Source of the DNA: Bacteroides fragilis
Lineage (GTDB): Bacteria; Bacteroidota; Bacteroidia; Bacteroidales; Bacteroidaceae
NCBI RefSeq assembly: GCF_019583405.1
Contig: NZ_SZUU01000002.1
Coordinates: 496,001 to 560,000 of the forward strand
Direction of reading: 5' to 3'
DNA: 64,000 nt
The notes under the pieces are model-generated. The model had not been told where the DNA came from and did no database searches. It was given only the letters and a program-made list of their open reading frames with translations. Both the position numbers and the translations under genes were made by a program. Of the stretch, positions 18,725 through 28,900 are shown piece by piece. Each line of letters opens with the position of its first letter. Position 1 is the first letter of the stretch.

Positions 18725-19777
18725 ATGAGAAAAAACTATGGATGTATCCTTGCAGCCCTCATTCTACTGACGGCTTGTGGACAAAAGAAAGAAGACAGTG
18801 TGACAACAGTACGCCCCGTAAAGACAGCCAGGGTAGAGTCCCGGTCGGAAATCAGAAAAGACTTCTCGGGCATTGTAGAAGCTGTAGATTATGTGAAACT
18901 GGCTTTTCGCGTGAGCGGACAGATCATTAATCTCCCGGTAGTAGAAGGACAACGGGTCAAAAAAGGACAACTGATTGCGGCTATCGATCCGCGCGACCTT
19001 GCCTTGCAGTATGTAGCAGACAAATCGGCTTACGAAACTGCTGCTGCCCAAGTGGAACGTAACAAACGATTATTGGCACGGCAAGCTATCTCAGTACAGG
19101 AATATGAAATCAGTGTATCGACTTTTCAACAGAAGAAATCGGCCTACGAACTTTCGAGCAATAATATGCGAGATACCAAGTTGACAGCTCCCTTCGATGG
19201 TTCGATCGAGAAGCGGTTGGTAGAGAACTATCAACGCGTGAACTCGGGAGAAGGTATTGTACAGCTGGTGAACACCAAAAAACTACGTATCAAATTCACT
19301 ATCCCTGACGCTTACCTTTACCTGCTCCGCTCCAAAGACCAGCGTTTCCGTGTAGAATTCGACACCTACCGCGGACACATCTTCAACGCCAAACTGGAGG
19401 AGTATCTCGACATATCGACAGATGGTACCGGTATCCCGGTGACCATCACGATTGATGATCCGGCTTTCGACCATGCTCTGTACGAAGTTAAACCGGGCTT
19501 TACGTGCAGCATCCGCTTCTCGGCCGATGTAGGTCCGTTTCTGGAAGAGACCATGACGGTAGTGCCTCTGAGTGCTGTATTCGGTGAAAGCGAAGGTAAT
19601 AAAACCTATGTTTGGGTATTGAACGGAAATCAAGTGAACCGTCGTGAGGTGACCGTTTACTCTCCTATGGGAGATGCACAGGCTTTCATCTCAAAAGGAT
19701 TGAAAGCAGGGGAAACGGTAATAATAGCCGGCGTAACACAACTGGTAGAAGGTGAAACGGTAAAGGAACTGAAATAA
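18725..19777 (+). CDS. RND efflux membrane-fusion (adaptor) lipoprotein
   Basis: 350 residues from MRKNYGCILAALILLTAC; an ATG 9 nt upstream is also open. Lipoprotein signal with C18. Order: beta-barrel/lipoyl half (VKLAFRVSGQIINLPVVEGQRVKKGQLIAAIDPRD), alpha hairpin (about 90-140), second lipoyl half (TKLTAPFDGSIEKR), beta-barrel and membrane-proximal domain. Known role: periplasmic adaptor that joins the inner-membrane RND pump to a TolC-like channel. It is the first gene of a three-gene operon; the gap to the pump gene (141 bp) is filled by repeat copy 7. Substrates cannot be read from the sequence. Confidence 0.9.
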   Translation: MRKNYGCILAALILLTACGQKKEDSVTTVRPVKTARVESRSEIRKDFSGIVEAVDYVKLAFRVSGQIINLPVVEGQRVKKGQLIAAIDPRDLALQYVADKSAYETAAAQVERNKRLLARQAISVQEYEISVSTFQQKKSAYELSSNNMRDTKLTAPFDGSIEKRLVENYQRVNSGEGIVQLVNTKKLRIKFTIPDAYLYLLRSKDQRFRVEFDTYRGHIFNAKLEEYLDISTDGTGIPVTITIDDPAFDHALYEVKPGFTCSIRFSADVGPFLEETMTVVPLSAVFGESEGNKTYVWVLNGNQVNRREVTVYSPMGDAQAFISKGLKAGETVIIAGVTQLVEGETVKELK

Positions 19778-19809
19778 AAGTACCCCTTCACTCAATAGAA
19801 ATGAATACG

Positions 19810-19895
19810 ATTCACCACGGAGGACACAGAGAAGATTTTCTCTTAAAATAATCCTATAAACAAGAGATTAAAACTCTGTGTCCTCCGTGGTGAAT
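19810..19895. repeat. Palindromic CACAGAG repeat, copy 7
   Basis: Left arm ATTCACCACGGAGGACACAG; right arm CTCTGTGTCCTCCGTGGTGA. The loop AAGATTTTCTCTTAAAATAA then AAACAAGAGATTAAAA is almost exactly the loop of copy 3 in the other orientation. It lies inside the efflux operon and ends 23 nt before the pump gene's start codon. Confidence 0.9.
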
Positions 19896-19918
19896 CAAAC
19901 TCAAAACCATATACAATC

Positions 19919-22900
19919 ATGAATTTAGCCAAATATTCATTAGACAATACCAAAGTAATCTACTTCTTTCTAGCCGTATTGCTAATCGGAGGAGTCTTCT
20001 CCTTCAGCAGTCTGGGAAAGAAAGAGGATGCTCCTTTTGTCATCAAATCGGCCGTCATCATGACGCGCTATCCGGGTGCCGAGCCTGCCGAAGTGGAACG
20101 GCTGATCACCGAACCCATCTCCCGCGAAATACAAAGCATGAGCGGAGTATACAAAATCAAGTCCGAATCCATGTACGGCATTTCCAAAATCACGTTCGAA
20201 CTGCTCCCGTCACTACCCGCATCTTCCATTCCTCAGAAATGGGACGAACTGCGGCGCAAAGTTCTCAACATACAGCCACAGTTGCCCAACGGCTCTTCGG
20301 TACCGACAGTATCGGACGACTTCGGCGATGTGTTCGGAATCTATTATGGCCTGACGGCTGATGACGGATTCAGCTATGAAGAGATGAGAGACTGGGCCGA
20401 ACGTATCAAAACACAGGTAGTCACTGCCGACGGAGTAATGAAAGTCGCACTCTTCGGCACACAGACCGAAGTGGTAAACATCTTTATCTCCGTGAACAAG
20501 CTGGCGGGTATGGGCATCGATCCCAAACAACTGGCCGGCCTGTTGCAATCGCAAAACCAGATTATTAACACCGGAGAGATTACAGCCGGCGAACAACAGC
20601 TGCGCGTGGTGGCCAACGGCATGTATACCACAGTGGACGACATCCGGAACCAGATCATCACTACCCGGGCCGGACAGGTAAAACTGGGAGACATCGCTGT
20701 GATAGAGAAAGGATACATGGACCCGCCGGGCACCATCATGCGTGTCAATGGCAAACGCGCCATCGGTATCGGTGTATCGACCGACCCGCAACGGGACGTG
20801 GTGCTGACGGGAGAAATGGTAGACAAGAAACTGGCCGAACTCCTCCCCCTGATGCCCGTGGGACTGAATCTGGAGAGTCTTTATCTCGAAAACGTCATAG
20901 CCAAAGAGGCCAATAATGGGTTTATAATCAACCTAATAGAATCTATACTGATCGTTATTGTCATCATCATGCTGGTGATGGGAATGCGCGCCGGAGTATT
21001 GATCGGCACTTCGCTGGTTTTTTCCATCGGAGGTACACTACTTATCATGTCATTCATGGGGGTAGGACTCAACCGAACGTCACTTGCGGGATTTATCATT
21101 GCCATGGGTATGCTGGTAGACAATGCCATCGTGGTGACGGACAACGCCCAAATAGCCATTGCTCGCGGTGTGGACCGTCGGAAAGCATTGATTGACGGAG
21201 CCACCGGCCCGCAATGGGGACTGCTGGGTGCCACATTTATTGCCATCTGTTCGTTCCTGCCACTATATCTGGCACCTTCGTCCGTAGCCGAAATCGTGAA
21301 GCCGCTCTTTGTCGTACTGGCCATTTCACTGGGGTTAAGTTGGGTACTGGCGCTGACACAAACCACCGTATTCGGAAACTTTATCCTCAAGGCCAAAGCC
21401 AAAAATGCAGGCAAAGATCCATACGACAAACCGTTCTATCACAAATTCGAAAAGATACTGAGTGTCCTGATCCGGCGGAAAATCGTGACACTGGGATCGA
21501 TGATCGTACTCTTTATCATCTCTTTGGTAGTAATGGGAATGATGCCGCAAAACTTCTTCCCATCACTGGACAAGCCTTACTTCCGTGCCGACGTGTTCTA
21601 TCCGGATGGATATGGAGTAAACGATGTGGCCCGGGAAATGAAAAAAGTAGAAGCTCACTTGCTGAAACTGCCGGAAGTAAAGAAAGTATCAATCACTTTC
21701 GGAAGCACTCCGCTGCGTTACTATCTGGCATCGACCTCAGTCGGTCCGAAACCGAATTTCGCCAACGTGCTGGTAGAGCTGAACGACAGCAAGTATACCA
21801 AAGAGTATGAAGAACAGTTCGACGGTTACATGAAAGCCAACTTTCCGAATGCCATCACCCGTACCAGCCTATTCAAGTTGTCGCCGGCTGTGGATGCAGC
21901 CATCGAGATCGGCTTCATCGGTCCCAATGTGGATACACTGGTGGCACTGACCAACCAAGCATTGGAAATCATGCACTGCAATCCTGACCTTATTAATATA
22001 CGCAACTCTTGGGGAAATAAAATTCCTATCTGGAAACCAATATACAGTCCGGAACGGGCACAGCCACTGGGAGTATCCCGTCAAGGCATGGCACAAAGCA
22101 TCCAAATCGGGACGAACGGTATGACATTGGGCGAGTTCCGCGAAGGAGACCAGGTACTGCCTATTTTGCTGAAAGGCAATAGCGTAGCAGACTCCTTCCG
22201 CATTAACGACCTGCGTACGTTACCTGTATTCGGTAATGGCCCCGAAACCACCAGCTTGGAACAGGTAGTGTCGGAATTCGATTTCCGATATCGCTTCTCA
22301 AACGTGAAAGACTATAACCGGCAGTTGGTGATGATGGCGCAATGTGACCCGCGACGGGGAGTGAACGCCATTGCGGCTTTCAACCAGATATGGTCTCAGG
22401 TACAGAAGGATATCAAGATTCCGGAAGGCTATACTTTGAAATATTTTGGTGAACAGGAGAGTCAAGTGGAATCGAACGAAGCTTTGGCAAAAAATCTGCC
22501 ACTAACCTTCTTCCTGATGTTTACCACCTTGTTGTTGTTATTCAAGACCTATCGCAAGCCGACAGTAATCTTGCTGATGCTGCCGCTGATATTCATCGGT
22601 ATCGTATTGGGATTGTTACTGCTGGGCAAGTCATTCGACTTCTTCGCTATTCTCGGTTTATTGGGACTGATCGGTATGAATATCAAAAACGCGATTGTGC
22701 TGGTGGATCAGATCGATATCGAAAATCAATCGGGACTCGATCCGCGTAAAGCTGTGATCAAAGCAACGATAAGCCGTATCGTACCGGTAGCCATGGCTTC
22801 GGGTACGACAATCTTAGGTATGCTCCCGTTGCTGTTCGATGCCATGTTTGGCGGAATGGCGGCTACCATCATGGGCGGACTGCTTGTGGCTTCGGCACTG

Positions 22901-22954
22901 ACACTGTTTGTGCTTCCGGTAGCTTATTGCGCCATCCACAGGATTAAGGGATAA
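19919..22954 (+). CDS. RND family efflux transporter, inner-membrane pump (AcrB-like)
   Basis: 1011 residues, 12 membrane helices with two large periplasmic loops, the usual length for HAE-type RND pumps. N-terminal helix KVIYFFLAVLLIGGVFSFSSL; porter motif TRYPGAEPAEVERLITEPIS. In helix 4, GMLVDNAIVVTDN has Asp-Asn where AcrB has the proton-relay pair Asp407-Asp408. In helix 10, GMNIKNAIVLVDQ keeps the relay Lys. Proton-driven export of drugs or other amphiphiles is expected in complex with the adaptor before it and the outer-membrane factor after it. The VDN variant is also found in other RND subfamilies, so it does not by itself mean loss of function. Confidence 0.92.
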   Translation: MNLAKYSLDNTKVIYFFLAVLLIGGVFSFSSLGKKEDAPFVIKSAVIMTRYPGAEPAEVERLITEPISREIQSMSGVYKIKSESMYGISKITFELLPSLPASSIPQKWDELRRKVLNIQPQLPNGSSVPTVSDDFGDVFGIYYGLTADDGFSYEEMRDWAERIKTQVVTADGVMKVALFGTQTEVVNIFISVNKLAGMGIDPKQLAGLLQSQNQIINTGEITAGEQQLRVVANGMYTTVDDIRNQIITTRAGQVKLGDIAVIEKGYMDPPGTIMRVNGKRAIGIGVSTDPQRDVVLTGEMVDKKLAELLPLMPVGLNLESLYLENVIAKEANNGFIINLIESILIVIVIIMLVMGMRAGVLIGTSLVFSIGGTLLIMSFMGVGLNRTSLAGFIIAMGMLVDNAIVVTDNAQIAIARGVDRRKALIDGATGPQWGLLGATFIAICSFLPLYLAPSSVAEIVKPLFVVLAISLGLSWVLALTQTTVFGNFILKAKAKNAGKDPYDKPFYHKFEKILSVLIRRKIVTLGSMIVLFIISLVVMGMMPQNFFPSLDKPYFRADVFYPDGYGVNDVAREMKKVEAHLLKLPEVKKVSITFGSTPLRYYLASTSVGPKPNFANVLVELNDSKYTKEYEEQFDGYMKANFPNAITRTSLFKLSPAVDAAIEIGFIGPNVDTLVALTNQALEIMHCNPDLINIRNSWGNKIPIWKPIYSPERAQPLGVSRQGMAQSIQIGTNGMTLGEFREGDQVLPILLKGNSVADSFRINDLRTLPVFGNGPETTSLEQVVSEFDFRYRFSNVKDYNRQLVMMAQCDPRRGVNAIAAFNQIWSQVQKDIKIPEGYTLKYFGEQESQVESNEALAKNLPLTFFLMFTTLLLLFKTYRKPTVILLMLPLIFIGIVLGLLLLGKSFDFFAILGLLGLIGMNIKNAIVLVDQIDIENQSGLDPRKAVIKATISRIVPVAMASGTTILGMLPLLFDAMFGGMAATIMGGLLVASALTLFVLPVAYCAIHRIKG

Positions 22955-22980
22955 AGAAATGAACTAAAATTTAAAAGTAT

Positions 22981-24255
22981 ATGATGAAGAATAAACTTAT
23001 ACTTCTGTTTGCATTGGGACTCTGCACACAAGTGCAGGCTCAAGTCCCGCATCTGAGCCGTGAGACATACCGTGAGCGTGTGGAGGCCTACAGCCAGGTG
23101 TTGAAACAGCAGCATCTGAAATCAATGGCAAGCACGGACGCACGGAAAATAGCCTTTACAGGATTCCTGCCCAAAGTGGACATCTCCGCCGAGGGAACAC
23201 TGAACCTGAAAGAGATGGACTCCTGGGACGGACCGGCCGGACAATACCGCAACCACACTTATCAAGGGGTATTCGTCGTGTCGCAGCCACTCTATACAGG
23301 CGGCGCCCTGCAAGCCCAGAACCGTATAGCCCAAGCTGACGAAAAACTCGATCAGCTGAGCGAAGAGCTGACACGCGACCAGATTCACTATCAGAGTGAC
23401 GCCTTTTATTGGAACGCCTCTTCAGCCCGTGCCATGCTCGACGCTTCGGCACAATATCAGGAAATCGTAGAGAAACAATATGAAATCATTCAGGACCGTT
23501 TTAAAGACGGCGCTATCAGCCGCACCGACCTGCTGATGATTTCGACACGCCGTAAGGAAGCCGAACTTCAATACATCAGCGCACGCCAGAATTATACACT
23601 GGCTCTACAGAAACTCAATATCCTGATGGGAGAAGAACCCAACGCTCCCGTAGACAGCCTTTGCTCCATCGGTGTCGTGTGTCCGCCTGTCACCTTGCTC
23701 CCACTGGACGACGTGCTGCAACGCCGTGCCGATTTTGCCAGCACAGAAGTCAACATCCAGAAAAGCGAAGCCCAACGCAAGGCAGCCCTGAGCCAGTACA
23801 ATCCGCAAGTAAGCATGTACGTCACCGGCGGATGGGCCACCGCTTCTCCCAACATGGGATATGACGTGAAGTTTACCCCCATCGTAGGCATGAGCGTAAA
23901 TATCCCCGTGCTACGCTGGGGAGCCAGGTTCAAGACCAACCGGCAACAGAAAGCCTACACGGGTATACAGAAGTTGCAGCAAAGCTACGTAGTAGACCAG
24001 ATCAACCAGGAACTGGCTGCCGCACTGACCAAGCTGCAGGAAACGGAAGAGCAGGTGAAGACAGCCAAAGAAAATAAAGAGCTGGCAGAAGAAAACCTGG
24101 ACCTGATCACCTTCTCCTACAACGAAGGAAAAGCAAATATGGTCGACGTACTCTCGGCACAACTTTCGTGGACACAGGCACATACCAGCCTGATTAATGC
24201 TTACCTGGCAGAGAAAATGGCAGTGGCAGAATACAGAAAGGTTATCAGCGAATAA
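22981..24255 (+). CDS. TolC-like outer-membrane efflux factor
   Basis: 424 residues. Signal peptide MMKNKLILLFALGLCTQVQAQ (two ATGs in a row; the second is equally likely). Two repeated halves of the outer-membrane efflux protein fold: long helices (SEELTRDQIHYQSDAFYWNAS, KQYEIIQDRFKDGAISRTDLL) and barrel strands (YNPQVSMYVTGGWA), then the second half ending in ENLDLITFSYNEGKANMVDVLSAQLSW. It starts 26 bp after the pump gene and completes the tripartite pump. A strong terminator follows. Confidence 0.9.
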   Translation: MMKNKLILLFALGLCTQVQAQVPHLSRETYRERVEAYSQVLKQQHLKSMASTDARKIAFTGFLPKVDISAEGTLNLKEMDSWDGPAGQYRNHTYQGVFVVSQPLYTGGALQAQNRIAQADEKLDQLSEELTRDQIHYQSDAFYWNASSARAMLDASAQYQEIVEKQYEIIQDRFKDGAISRTDLLMISTRRKEAELQYISARQNYTLALQKLNILMGEEPNAPVDSLCSIGVVCPPVTLLPLDDVLQRRADFASTEVNIQKSEAQRKAALSQYNPQVSMYVTGGWATASPNMGYDVKFTPIVGMSVNIPVLRWGARFKTNRQQKAYTGIQKLQQSYVVDQINQELAAALTKLQETEEQVKTAKENKELAEENLDLITFSYNEGKANMVDVLSAQLSWTQAHTSLINAYLAEKMAVAEYRKVISE

Positions 24256-24277
24256 ACGAAAGCTCTATTTTATACAG

Positions 24278-24316
24278 ACAGAGGCTCTATTCCAGGTGAA
24301 TAGAGCCTCTGTTTCG
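24278..24316 (+). terminator. Terminator of the efflux operon
   Basis: A 14-bp perfect stem, ACAGAGGCTCTATT (24278-24291) with AATAGAGCCTCTGT (24299-24312), has a 7-nt loop and a short T run. Confidence 0.75.
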
Positions 24317-24434
24317 TATATACGCAGCCTCTATTCCGCCAAAAGTTGACTATTCCAACCATAAGCACACATAGAAAATCAACATTTTATATAAAAATCA
24401 GACATAAAGTAACACAATATACAACTTTTCATTG

Positions 24435-24442
24435 TATATTTG
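24435..24442 (+). promoter_or_regulatory. -7 box of the LruC lipoprotein gene
   Basis: TATATTTG matches TAnnTTTG 43 nt before the start codon; no clear -33 TTTG. Confidence 0.5.
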
Positions 24443-24484
24443 CAGTCACAAACGAACAAGTAAATAATCCTAATCACAAAAATA

Positions 24485-25777
24485 ATGAAAACAACGCATT
24501 GGATGATGTACACCCTACTGGGAGCAACACTTGCTTTAACAGCATGTGTTGAGGATGACAAAGACCTCTCACAACCCAAAGAACCGGAAAAAACGACAGA
24601 CCTGGTCATATCGGATGACGCGGACTGGACCACTACAAGGAGTGTCAATCTCTCCATTACTTCGCCCGTGGCAACACGAGTGGCGATTTATACCGACGAA
24701 TCATGCACCGACGCAAGTTTACTGACAGAACTGCCTGTATCCGAAGTTGCCAAAAACATCCGCCTGGATGTAGCCAAGGCAGACCGGGCATTATACGTAC
24801 AGTATGCTACAAGCAAAGGGAAAGAAATGATGAACATCCCCCTCAATACGGCTTCTACACGTGCAGAGACCTTGGTCAAACTGCCGGAAAACGTGAGTGA
24901 ATTTGACACAAACGGAGGAGAGGGTGCATACAGATATCAATGGTATCCCGCAAAAGGAGAAACGGCAACCCTGATGATGGAAGATAACTGGCCCGAAATG
25001 GGAGATTATGATTTCAATGATTTCGTTATCTATTATCACACGCAAGCGATCTTCTTTGACGGCAGCAACGGAAGCAAAGATTCTTATGAGGCAGACGGAA
25101 TTGAATTTGAAATCACTTTCCGTGCAATGGGAGGCTATCTGCCTTATCGCCTGGGACTGCAATTGGACCAAACATCTGCCAAATATATCGACGAAGTGGT
25201 CGAAATAAACGGGAACGACCTTGTTAAGATGGAACTTCAGAATCCCGGAGAAGACGCTCCTGCTATCTTCATATTCACCGGCACCGATCAATTACGGAAA
25301 CAGAATAACGGCGGAACATTCTATAATACCGAAGCTGACCATCAGATAGCAGCCAATGACCTGGTAACGATTAAATACAAATTAAAGATGAACTGCTTCG
25401 GAAGCTTAGATAAAGCAAAGGCATTATGGACGGCGGCAACCTCAGAAAATCAGAACTTTTTCCTCCAGAAAGAAAAGAACGGAGGACGTGAAATTCACCT
25501 GAGAGGTTACGAACCGACAGCTTATTACAGTGGTTCGTATGCCGGTGAAGCCGGAAACAATATGCGCAGTGACATCAAATATTGCAGTACCGACAATTTC
25601 GTGTGGGGTATCAAAGTGCCTGTTAAGCTTGCACATCCACGCGAAAAAACAGATATCATGAAAGTTTACAGCAAGTTCAGAAGCTGGATCACTAATCCGA
25701 ATTTCTCAATGGACGGTCCGGAAGAGTACAACGAAAACTGGTTTAAAGATCTCGATTCATCTCAAGCAATAGAATAA
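24485..25777 (+). CDS. LruC-domain lipoprotein
   Basis: 430 residues. Signal peptide with lipobox LTA-C21 and tail VEDDKD, which suggests surface exposure. The N-terminal part (about 35-150) is beta-rich and unrecognised. From about 155 the LruC/DUF4842 pattern is clear: MEDNWPEMGDYDFNDFVIYY (a calcium-site-like acidic motif), EFEITFRAMGGYLPYRLGL, EIHLRGYEPT and DNFVWGIKVPVKLAHPREKTDI. LruC proteins are found across Bacteroidetes and other marine and gut bacteria; their biochemical function is unknown to me. It is a single-gene unit with its own promoter and terminator. Confidence 0.8.
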   Translation: MKTTHWMMYTLLGATLALTACVEDDKDLSQPKEPEKTTDLVISDDADWTTTRSVNLSITSPVATRVAIYTDESCTDASLLTELPVSEVAKNIRLDVAKADRALYVQYATSKGKEMMNIPLNTASTRAETLVKLPENVSEFDTNGGEGAYRYQWYPAKGETATLMMEDNWPEMGDYDFNDFVIYYHTQAIFFDGSNGSKDSYEADGIEFEITFRAMGGYLPYRLGLQLDQTSAKYIDEVVEINGNDLVKMELQNPGEDAPAIFIFTGTDQLRKQNNGGTFYNTEADHQIAANDLVTIKYKLKMNCFGSLDKAKALWTAATSENQNFFLQKEKNGGREIHLRGYEPTAYYSGSYAGEAGNNMRSDIKYCSTDNFVWGIKVPVKLAHPREKTDIMKVYSKFRSWITNPNFSMDGPEEYNENWFKDLDSSQAIE

Positions 25778-25837
25778 ACCATTAAACATTTCATACCCCA
25801 ATCCTATTATTCAGATAGGTATTTGTTTGATTTATTT

Positions 25838-25889
25838 TTCAGCCTGCCCGGTCATTCCCCCCTTGACTGTGACAGGCTGAAGTTTTTTT
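25838..25889 (+). terminator. Terminator after the LruC lipoprotein gene
   Basis: TTCAGCCTG (25838-25846) pairs with CAGGCTGAA (25873-25881), followed by GTTTTTTTA. The purL frame is open through this hairpin, which argues against a purL start this far upstream. Confidence 0.75.
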
Positions 25890-25923
25890 ATTGCATTTCT
25901 TTCTCACCACCAACGAATTTGCT

Positions 25924-25931
25924 TATCTTTG
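25924..25931 (+). promoter_or_regulatory. -7 box of the purL promoter
   Basis: TATCTTTG matches TAnnTTTG 32 nt before the chosen purL start; at -33 there is TTTC, one base from TTTG, with a 20-nt spacer. Confidence 0.55.
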
Positions 25932-25963
25932 CACGCAAAGAAAACAAAATCGTATATACACAC

Positions 25964-28900
25964 ATGATTCTTTTTTTCAGAACCCCTTCCAAGAGCGTGA
26001 TTGCCGTAGAGAGCAACCATGAACTTAACGCGAACGACAACAACAAACTCTGCTGGCTTTTTGGTGAAGCCGTGCCGGAAAGTGAAGAAAACCTGCAAGG
26101 CTGCTTTGTTGGGCCACGACGTGAGATGATTACTCCATGGAGTACCAACGCAGTAGAAATCACCCAGAACATGGGACTCGAAGGTATCAGCCGTATTGAG
26201 GAGTATTTCCCTGTAAAAGATGAAAATGCCGACTATGACCCAATGCTGCAACGCATGTACAAAGGTCTCGACCAAAACGTATTCACGACCAACCGCCAAC
26301 CGGAAGCCATTATCTATATCGACGATCTGGAAGCCTACAATGAAAAAGAAGGTCTCGCCCTGTCAAAAGAAGAAATGGACTACCTGAAAAAGGTAGAATC
26401 GGATCTTGGACGCCGCCTGACTGACTCGGAAGTTTTCGGATTCGCACAAATCAACTCGGAACACTGCCGTCACAAAATCTTTGGCGGAACATTTATCATC
26501 GACGGCGTAGAGCAGGAATCGTCCCTCTTCCAGATGATTAAAAAGACTACTCAGGAGAATCCGAACAAAATCATCTCAGCTTACAAAGACAACGTGGCTT
26601 TTGCTGAAGGTCCGGTAGTTGAGCAATTTGCTCCGGCAGACCACTCTAAGCCCGATTTCTTCCAGATAAAAGATATCAAAAGCGTCATTTCTCTGAAAGC
26701 GGAAACCCATAACTTCCCCACCACAGTAGAACCTTTCAACGGTGCATCGACAGGCACAGGAGGAGAGATCCGCGACCGTATGGGCGGGGGTAAAGGCTCA
26801 TGGCCGATTGCCGGAACAGCCGTTTACATGACTTCTTATCCACGCACGGAAGAAGGACGCGAATGGGAAGAAATCCTGCCGGTACGCAAATGGTTATACC
26901 AGACTCCGGAACAGATCCTGATCAAAGCTTCCAACGGAGCGAGTGACTTCGGCAACAAGTTCGGCCAACCATTGATCTGCGGTTCGGTACTGACTTTTGA
27001 ACATACGGAAAACAATGAAACTTATGGTTACGACAAAGTAATCATGCTTGCCGGAGGCGTAGGTTACGGCACACAACGCGACTGCCTGAAAGGACAGCCG
27101 GAAGCCGGAAACAAAGTAGTAGTGATCGGCGGTGACAATTACCGTATCGGATTGGGCGGCGGTTCGGTTTCGTCGGTAGATACAGGCCGTTACAGCAGCG
27201 GTATCGAACTGAATGCCGTACAGCGCGCCAACGCGGAAATGCAGAAACGCGCCAACAATGTGGTTCGTGCCCTTTGCGAAGAGGACGAAAATCCGGTAGT
27301 ATCTATCCATGACCACGGTTCGGCCGGACACGTAAACTGCCTCTCCGAACTGGTGGAAGAGTGCGGTGGACTTATTGACATGAGTAAGCTGCCTATCGGT
27401 GACAAGACTCTGTCGGCCAAAGAAATTATAGCAAACGAAAGCCAGGAACGCATGGGACTCCTTATTAAAGAAGAAGCCATCGAACACGTACGCCAAATTG
27501 CCGAACGTGAACGCGCTCCGATGTACGTGGTAGGTGAAACGACCGGAGATCATCGTTTTGCTTTCCAGCAAGCCGACGGTGTCCGTCCGTTCGACCTGGC
27601 TGTAGACCAGATGTTCGGTTCTTCTCCCAAAACTTACATGATAGACAAGACCGTAGAACGTCACTATACAATGCCGGAATATGAAACATCCAAACTTCAC
27701 GAATATCTGACGCAGGTGTTGCAATTGGAAGCCGTGGCTTGTAAAGACTGGCTGACTAATAAGGTGGACCGTTCGGTTACGGGTAAAGTAGCCCGCCAGC
27801 AGTGCCAGGGAGAAATCCAGTTGCCCTTGAGCGACTGTGGTGTCGTTGCGCTCGACTATCGTGGCGAGAAAGGTATCGCTACTTCTATCGGACATGCTCC
27901 GCAGGCCGCACTGGCCGATCCGGCAGCAGGTTCCATCCTTTCCGTATCCGAAGCGCTGACCAATCTGGTATGGGCTCCGCTGACCGAAGGTTTGGATAGC
28001 GTATCACTTTCCGCCAACTGGATGTGGCCTTGCCGCTCTCAGGAAGGGGAAGACGCCCGTTTGTATACAGCCGTTAAAGCACTGAGCGATTTCTGCTGTG
28101 CATTGCAGATCAATGTTCCGACCGGAAAGGATTCTTTGTCTATGACTCAGAAGTATCCGAATGGAGAGAAAGTAGTTTCTCCGGGAACGGTAATCGTATC
28201 AGCCGGCGGTGAGGTTTCGGACGTGAAGAAAGTGGTTTCTCCCGTCCTTGTCAACAATGCCAAAACTACACTCTACCATATCGACTTCAGTTTCGACAGC
28301 CTGAAACTGGGCGGCTCGGCATTTGCGCAGTCATTGGGTAAGGTAGGTGACGAAGTGCCTTGTGTACAGGATGCCGAATACTTCCGCGACGCTTTCCTGG
28401 CAGTACAGGAGTTGGTGAACAAAGGACTGATTCTTGCCGGACACGACATTTCGGCAGGTGGTCTGATCACTACGCTGCTTGAAATGTGCTTTGCCAACGT
28501 AGAAGGTGGCCTGGAAATCGAACTTGACAAGATGAAGGAAACGGATATCGTGAAGATTCTGTTTGCCGAAAACCCGGGTATCGTTATCCAGATCAGCGAC
28601 AAGCACAAAGACGAAGTGAAGAAAATCCTCGAAGATGCCGGCGTAGGCTTCATCAAGTTGGGTAAACCGACGGACGAACGTCATATTCTGGTAAACAAGG
28701 ACGGTGCTACTTACCAATTCGGTATAGACTATATGCGTGATGTGTGGTATTCTTCTTCTTACCTGCTCGACCGCAAACAGTCAATGAACGGATGCGCCAA
28801 GAAACGTTTTGAGAACTACAAGATGCAACCGCTTGAATTCGCATTCATGCCGGGCTTCAAAGGCAAACTGTCTCAATACGGCATCACTCCGGAACGTCGT

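Noticed and set aside
11188..19895. CRISPR-like array suggested by recurring CACAGAG units
   Set aside because: Units are inverted pairs scattered between genes, without regular spacers or cas genes.
25823..25963. 47-codon N-terminal extension of PurL
   Set aside because: It would run through a terminator hairpin and the -7 box; the Met at 25964 gives the family's usual start.
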